Part shown: positions 61,201 through 64,000 of the stretch, in pieces
How positions within the stretch are numbered: the stretch's first letter is position 1
Layout: each line of letters starts with the position of its first letter
The notes under the pieces: model-generated
What the model was told of the DNA's origin: nothing
The model's input: only the letters and a program-made list of their open reading frames with translations
Databases searched by the model: none
Position numbers and translations under genes: made by a program
DNA from: JBDWFY01 sp965275915
GTDB lineage: Bacteria > Pseudomonadota > Alphaproteobacteria > Rhizobiales > Stappiaceae
Assembly: GCA_965275915.1 (NCBI GenBank)
Contig: CBDHYI010000007.1
Coordinates: 1,674,001-1,738,000 of the forward strand
Length of the DNA stretch: 64,000 nt
Direction of reading: 5' to 3'

Positions 61201-63042
61201 GTCGTGCAGATAACTGACAATCCCTTCGGAAGGCGTAATATGATAAGTCCGCTCGTTAATGACGCGGAACCCCATATTTTCGAGCAGCGGGACACGTTCG
61301 GAGAGGGGGATCGGGTATTCTGCGTGAATGACCTTCAAAGAAACCCGGTCGTCTTGTTCCCCCGACCGGCGATAGAACACGATGCGTGTGTCGCGACCGC
61401 GTGCAAGCTTTTCGACAACCTTAATATCTTCAAGGGCGCTTTCGGCTCCGAAATGTTCGATATAACCGGCCTGAAAGGCGTTTGCGTACTTCTCTTCAAG
61501 GAGACGGGCCTTCTCCGCATCCAGAGATTGCCTTAGCACGTAGCGCAGGCTGTCCTGCCAGGTCCGGACGATCGACGAAACTTCCCGCTCCAGTTCCACC
61601 CTCGCAGGATCGGGCGTTTCGCCCTCATCGTGACCGATGATGAAATGAACCCGTGCCAGCGGTCCTTCCGGATACATCACGTACCAGGCCGACAGCCGTC
61701 CTTCATAGACTTCGGCAAGATACTGTCCAATCCTCATTCGAACGCCGGTCGTGTAGCGGTCCCTTGGGACAAACACGAGAATTGAGACAAATCGGTTGAA
61801 CTTGTCTCGCCGCGGCAGAACCCGGATGCGCGGGCGCTCATCCAGCCGCAAAATGGCCTCGGAGAAGTGGGTCAGCGTATCGATATCGATCTGGAACAGT
61901 TCGTCCCGGGGATAGCCTTCAAGCACATTCATCAGCGCACGGCCCGAATGGCCGTCAGGGTCGAAGCCGGATTTCGTCAGAACCCCGTCCACTTTGCGGC
62001 GGAGGTAAGGGACGGTTTTTGTCGACTCGGTGTAAGTCGTTGACCCGAACAGGCCGATGATCCTGAGTTCGCCGGTAAGGATACCTTCTTCGTCGAACTG
62101 TTTGACGCCGATGTAATCCATATGAACCGGCCGGTGGACACGGCTCTTGACATTGGCTTTGGTGATGATCAGGGGTTCCGGCCGCAGCATGAATTCCCGG
62201 ATTTCCGGGGTCATGACCACCAGCTCTTTACCTCTCCTGAGCACACGCACATCGGGATCGCGCAGGATTCCTAGGCCGCTTTCGGTCTGCCGCGCCAGTT
62301 CGCCGGATTCCACACCCCCTTCAAATGCGTAGTCACGCATTCCCAAAAACGTGAAATTGTCGTTTCCCAGCCACTCCAGAAACTGGATGCCCTCTGCGAG
62401 CGCATCGACCGGCACGGGAGGTGGATTGCTTTTGAAGTCGAGAGTTGCCTCGGTCAGCCTGAGGCGCATCTTCTGCCAGTCAGCAACCGCATGCCGTACG
62501 TCTTTCAGCACCAGATCGAGTTCATCCATGAGCTGATCGATTTCCTGCCGGCTTTCGAGCCTCTCAATATGAAGCTGAATCAGGCTTTCCTTCCGGACTC
62601 CGCGGACCCCTTCGGGGGTGGAGGTGCCGTGATATTTCTGGATTTTTCCCTTCTCGCTGCGGGCGATATGCAGAACCGGGTGGAGCACAAGCGCGATCGG
62701 ATAACCGCGTGTCTGAACCGCGCCCATCACGGAGTCGACCAAAAACGGCATATTGTCATTGATAATTTCAATGACCGTTACGTCCCTGTGAACATTTCCG
62801 GCGGTGGAAAAGTTCGGATTGAAGATACGGATTTTGTGTGTGCCGATCAGGTGATCGGATAAGCTGCCCCAGCAATCCTTCGCCAGTTCCACCAGTTCCT
62901 CGCTGGTGTAAGCGACAAGGTCTTCAGCCGCTGCACTGGCGTACATGTCAGATGCCAGCTGGCTGATGTCCTTGGTTTTTGCCAGATCTTTCTGTGCCGC
63001 CTTGATCAGTGACCGTTTGGTTTTCTCGTCCGGGTCAATCAT
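58219..63042 (-). CDS. gdhB: NAD-specific glutamate dehydrogenase (large, GDH-180 type)
   Basis: 1607-aa NAD-dependent glutamate dehydrogenase, L-glutamate to 2-oxoglutarate + ammonia, found in many alpha- and gammaproteobacteria. N-terminal regulatory ACT-like region (residues 1 to about 700, with NDNMPFLVDSVMGAV, FLEWLGNDNFTFLGMRDY and YTTGVRMRIGQYLAEVY), a central catalytic core with RSDRAQ-type LRWSDRAQDFRTEILGLVKAQ, the substrate Lys in PVGAKGGFVPKKLP near 865, GDMSGDVFGNGML near 1000 and DLLWFGGIGTYIRA near 1100, then a helical C-terminal region. Length is normal. The symbol gdhB is by analogy with Pseudomonas. Confidence 0.95.
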   Translation of the reverse strand: MIDPDEKTKRSLIKAAQKDLAKTKDISQLASDMYASAAAEDLVAYTSEELVELAKDCWGSLSDHLIGTHKIRIFNPNFSTAGNVHRDVTVIEIINDNMPFLVDSVMGAVQTRGYPIALVLHPVLHIARSEKGKIQKYHGTSTPEGVRGVRKESLIQLHIERLESRQEIDQLMDELDLVLKDVRHAVADWQKMRLRLTEATLDFKSNPPPVPVDALAEGIQFLEWLGNDNFTFLGMRDYAFEGGVESGELARQTESGLGILRDPDVRVLRRGKELVVMTPEIREFMLRPEPLIITKANVKSRVHRPVHMDYIGVKQFDEEGILTGELRIIGLFGSTTYTESTKTVPYLRRKVDGVLTKSGFDPDGHSGRALMNVLEGYPRDELFQIDIDTLTHFSEAILRLDERPRIRVLPRRDKFNRFVSILVFVPRDRYTTGVRMRIGQYLAEVYEGRLSAWYVMYPEGPLARVHFIIGHDEGETPDPARVELEREVSSIVRTWQDSLRYVLRQSLDAEKARLLEEKYANAFQAGYIEHFGAESALEDIKVVEKLARGRDTRIVFYRRSGEQDDRVSLKVIHAEYPIPLSERVPLLENMGFRVINERTYHITPSEGIVSYLHDMSLETASGEPMAYSAEEFDRLRMLFLSVWYDRAEDDGYNALALHAEIAWRDIAMIRAVSRYLRQAGIFYSEGFMSAALCRNPKIAIALVTLFHLRFSVDEGKGDRSLKAARTLEEINGALESVESIDDDRILRRFLNVIEAILRTNFFQLDADGQPKPTFAFKLNPRIIDDLPAPRPYREIFVYSPRLEGVHLRFGSVARGGLRWSDRAQDFRTEILGLVKAQQVKNAVIVPVGAKGGFVPKKLPVGGSREEVFTEGTEAYKIFISSLLDVTDNLDGEKILPPDMVVRRDDDDAYLVVAADKGTATFSDTANAISEGRDFWLGDAFASGGSAGYDHKKMGITARGGWEAVKRHFREMDRDIQKQPFTAAGVGDMSGDVFGNGMLLSKKTRLVAAFDHRDIFIDPNPNADKSWPERKRLFDMGRSSWQDYNKSLLSKGGAIFSRLEKSLTLSLEIQKLLGIEKPKSTPNEVLAAILKLDTDLLWFGGIGTYIRASTETDADAGDRANDAIRVTPQQLRCKVIGEGANLGITQKARMEFSRLGGRCNSDAIDNSAGVNSSDLEVNIKIALGAAVRTQKFDTEARNKLLADMTDDVASLVLRNNYLQTLCISLAERRGLEAFSYQKRMMQQLEKRQLLDREVEFLPDDITLVEMEAAGQSLTRPEIGVLLAYAKLTLYDELLETKVPDDPYFEVELISYFPEMMKKTFKDEITGHRLRREIIATRIANHVINRGGPTFITRIGDQTGARSDETALAFTAATAAFALEDLCAGIDKLDNAISGAMQLALYQRVQEAVLEQTVWFLRNVTSSEGVAATIDRFKGGIQALSPKMLDLTIESIRERINEQIESYTSAKVPRELAEKIAQLPLDLSIPDAILVSEQTGKPLDKVAIIFFKVADHFRIGRIDTLARNLAVVDYYDGLALDRARSMLAAAHRQIAAEVLSKGTSQKSFDNWLKVKGIEADRTISAVNEITESEVLTVSKLSVAASLLADLAGG

Positions 63043-63193
63043 GACCGCCCTCCCCCTCAGTGTTTTTCAACATTGCGGCACAAACGCCCGAGCTGGCAAG
63101 CCTGGAACGTATTTGATACTGTCCGGTCTTTTCATGGGATGCTCAGCCGGTACCGGCAAACGAGGGTCGCGAACAGGATTGTGGAACGTTGTA

Positions 63194-63826
63194 ATGGATA
63201 TAGATGAAGCTGTGACGGCGCTGGATCTCCCTATGGCGAATCCGCTTCGTCCCGAAACAGAAAAATATTTTAAACTCTGCACGGAAAAACTTGGCCTCAT
63301 ACCGAATGTTCTCAAAGCTTATGCATTCGATGAGGATAAGCTGGCAGCTTTCTCGACTCTTTACAACAACCTGATGCTGGATGAATCGGGAATTTCCAAA
63401 CTCGAGCGGGAAATGATCGCGGTGGTCGTATCCTCGATCAACAGCTGCTACTACTGTTTGACCGCCCATGGTGCGACGGTGCGTCAGCTGTCAGGGAAGC
63501 CGGAGCTGGGCGAACAGATGGTCATGAATTTTCGTGCCGCATCTCTTTCTGTGCGGGAGCGGAGGATGCTTGAATTTGCGGAGAAACTGACCAAATCTCC
63601 CGAAGCAATTGTCGAAAAAGACCGCCAGGCTTTGCGTGACAACGGGTTTTCTGACCGCGACATCTGGGATATTGCGGCGGTGACCGCATTCTTCAACATG
63701 TCGAACCGCGTTGCCGCTGCGACGGATATGAGACCCAATTCGGCGTATCACAGCATGGCGCGACAGCACGCCAACGCCGGTGAGACGGCGCGGTTTGTCC
63801 ATGACAAGCGCGATGAGCCGGTGTAA
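63194..63826 (+). CDS. AhpD-like peroxidase-related protein (carboxymuconolactone decarboxylase fold)
   Basis: 210-aa alkylhydroperoxidase-like protein (TIGR01926/AhpD group), cytoplasmic. The active-site pair is SINSCYYCLTAHGATVR (CxxC near residues 87-90, with His in LTAHG). N-terminal PETEKYFKLCTEKLGLIPNVL is typical. Start ATG 63194 is chosen at the domain edge. It is divergent from the GDH gene; argC follows 36 bp later on the same strand. Confidence 0.9.
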   Translation: MDIDEAVTALDLPMANPLRPETEKYFKLCTEKLGLIPNVLKAYAFDEDKLAAFSTLYNNLMLDESGISKLEREMIAVVVSSINSCYYCLTAHGATVRQLSGKPELGEQMVMNFRAASLSVRERRMLEFAEKLTKSPEAIVEKDRQALRDNGFSDRDIWDIAAVTAFFNMSNRVAAATDMRPNSAYHSMARQHANAGETARFVHDKRDEPV

Positions 63827-63862
63827 GAGGTCGGGTCTGAGCAGAGCGAACGGAGTTGAGCG

Positions 63863-64000
63863 GTGGTTGCGAAGATTTTTATCGATGGTGAGGCAGGTAC
63901 GACGGGTTTGCAGATCCGGGATCGCCTTGCATCGCGCCGCGACATTCAGCTCCTCAGTCTGGACAATGAGCACCGGAAGGATCGGGGTGCCCGCCAGGAT
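63863..64000 (+). CDS. argC: N-acetyl-gamma-glutamyl-phosphate reductase, type 2 (partial)
   Basis: Third step of arginine synthesis; 46 codons are seen before the window ends. N-terminus VVAKIFIDGEAGTTGLQIRD-L has the Rossmann GxxGxxG-like motif and the IDGEAGTTGLQI stretch of type-2 (short-form) ArgC. Start GTG 63863 has GGAG about 8 nt upstream. Confidence 0.85.
   Translation, partial: MVAKIFIDGEAGTTGLQIRDRLASRRDIQLLSLDNEHRKDRGARQD

Overview
The window looks like about 64 kb of chromosome from an alphaproteobacterium, most likely order Hyphomicrobiales (Rhizobiales), with moderately high GC. The evidence is gene content and order: ureDABC, etfBA followed by a 3-hydroxyacyl-CoA dehydrogenase, tlpA/argH/lptM/lysA followed by a TIGR02302 (DUF4175) protein, an MJ0042 zinc-ribbon protein divergent from ftsEX, DUF1674/htpX/rsmB/heparinase/purH, and a 1607-residue NAD-glutamate dehydrogenase. 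Two perfect TTAA-N7-TTAA CtrA-type boxes and a CpdR-like receiver fit this. The species cannot be named from the sequence.

Layout. 1-3.7 kb: urease operon ureD-ureA-ureB-ureC (minus strand), followed unusually by a glutathione S-transferase-like gene cut by the window edge. 4-7.9 kb: a DD-carboxypeptidase, a His-rich COG0523 GTPase, an AAC(3)-I-like acetyltransferase and an EamA exporter. 8.2-16 kb: accessory-looking small modules: a hydrolase/TetR pair, a GNAT, a DHFR-like/TetR pair, a type-2 pyrF, an amidase/TetR pair and a VOC protein. Each TetR pair has a clear palindromic operator candidate. 16-35 kb: mostly housekeeping: thioesterase, UbiH-type hydroxylase, SDR, patatin, HIG1, cobalamin adenosyltransferase, rhomboid, ETF, 3-hydroxyacyl-CoA dehydrogenase, AMP ligase, TlpA, argH, lptM, lysA, TIGR02302 protein, CpdR-like receiver, hpt. 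35-49 kb: cell division and envelope genes ftsEX, ElyC/SanA-like, plsC, lolA, ftsK, with metabolic genes between. 49-55 kb: htpX, a tiny zinc-ribbon ORF, rsmB, heparinase family, purH. 55-58.2 kb: a repeat and mobile-element cluster: a 299-bp MITE-like element in the purH stop codon, a complete IS630-type element and two copies of a dispersed inverted-repeat element flanking an MFS gene. 58-64 kb: NAD-GDH, an AhpD-like protein and the start of argC.

Genes that probably work together: UreDABC (nickel urease and a maturation protein); EtfBA, the 3-hydroxyacyl-CoA dehydrogenase and the AMP ligase (acyl-CoA oxidation); FtsEX with the divergent zinc-ribbon gene (a CtrA box lies between them); the aminotransferase-ftsK operon (a second CtrA box lies upstream, separated from the gene by a repeat insertion).

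I found no CRISPR array, restriction system, toxin-antitoxin pair, prophage, secondary-metabolite cluster, rRNA or tRNA. The least ordinary signals are: (1) a three-copy intergenic repeat family whose inverted termini supply start or stop codons of neighbouring genes; (2) TA-targeted insertions stacked at the purH stop codon; (3) a 37-residue CxxC/CxxC ORF joined by ATGA overlaps to htpX and rsmB; (4) an AAC(3)-I-type acetyltransferase gene among chromosomal genes.
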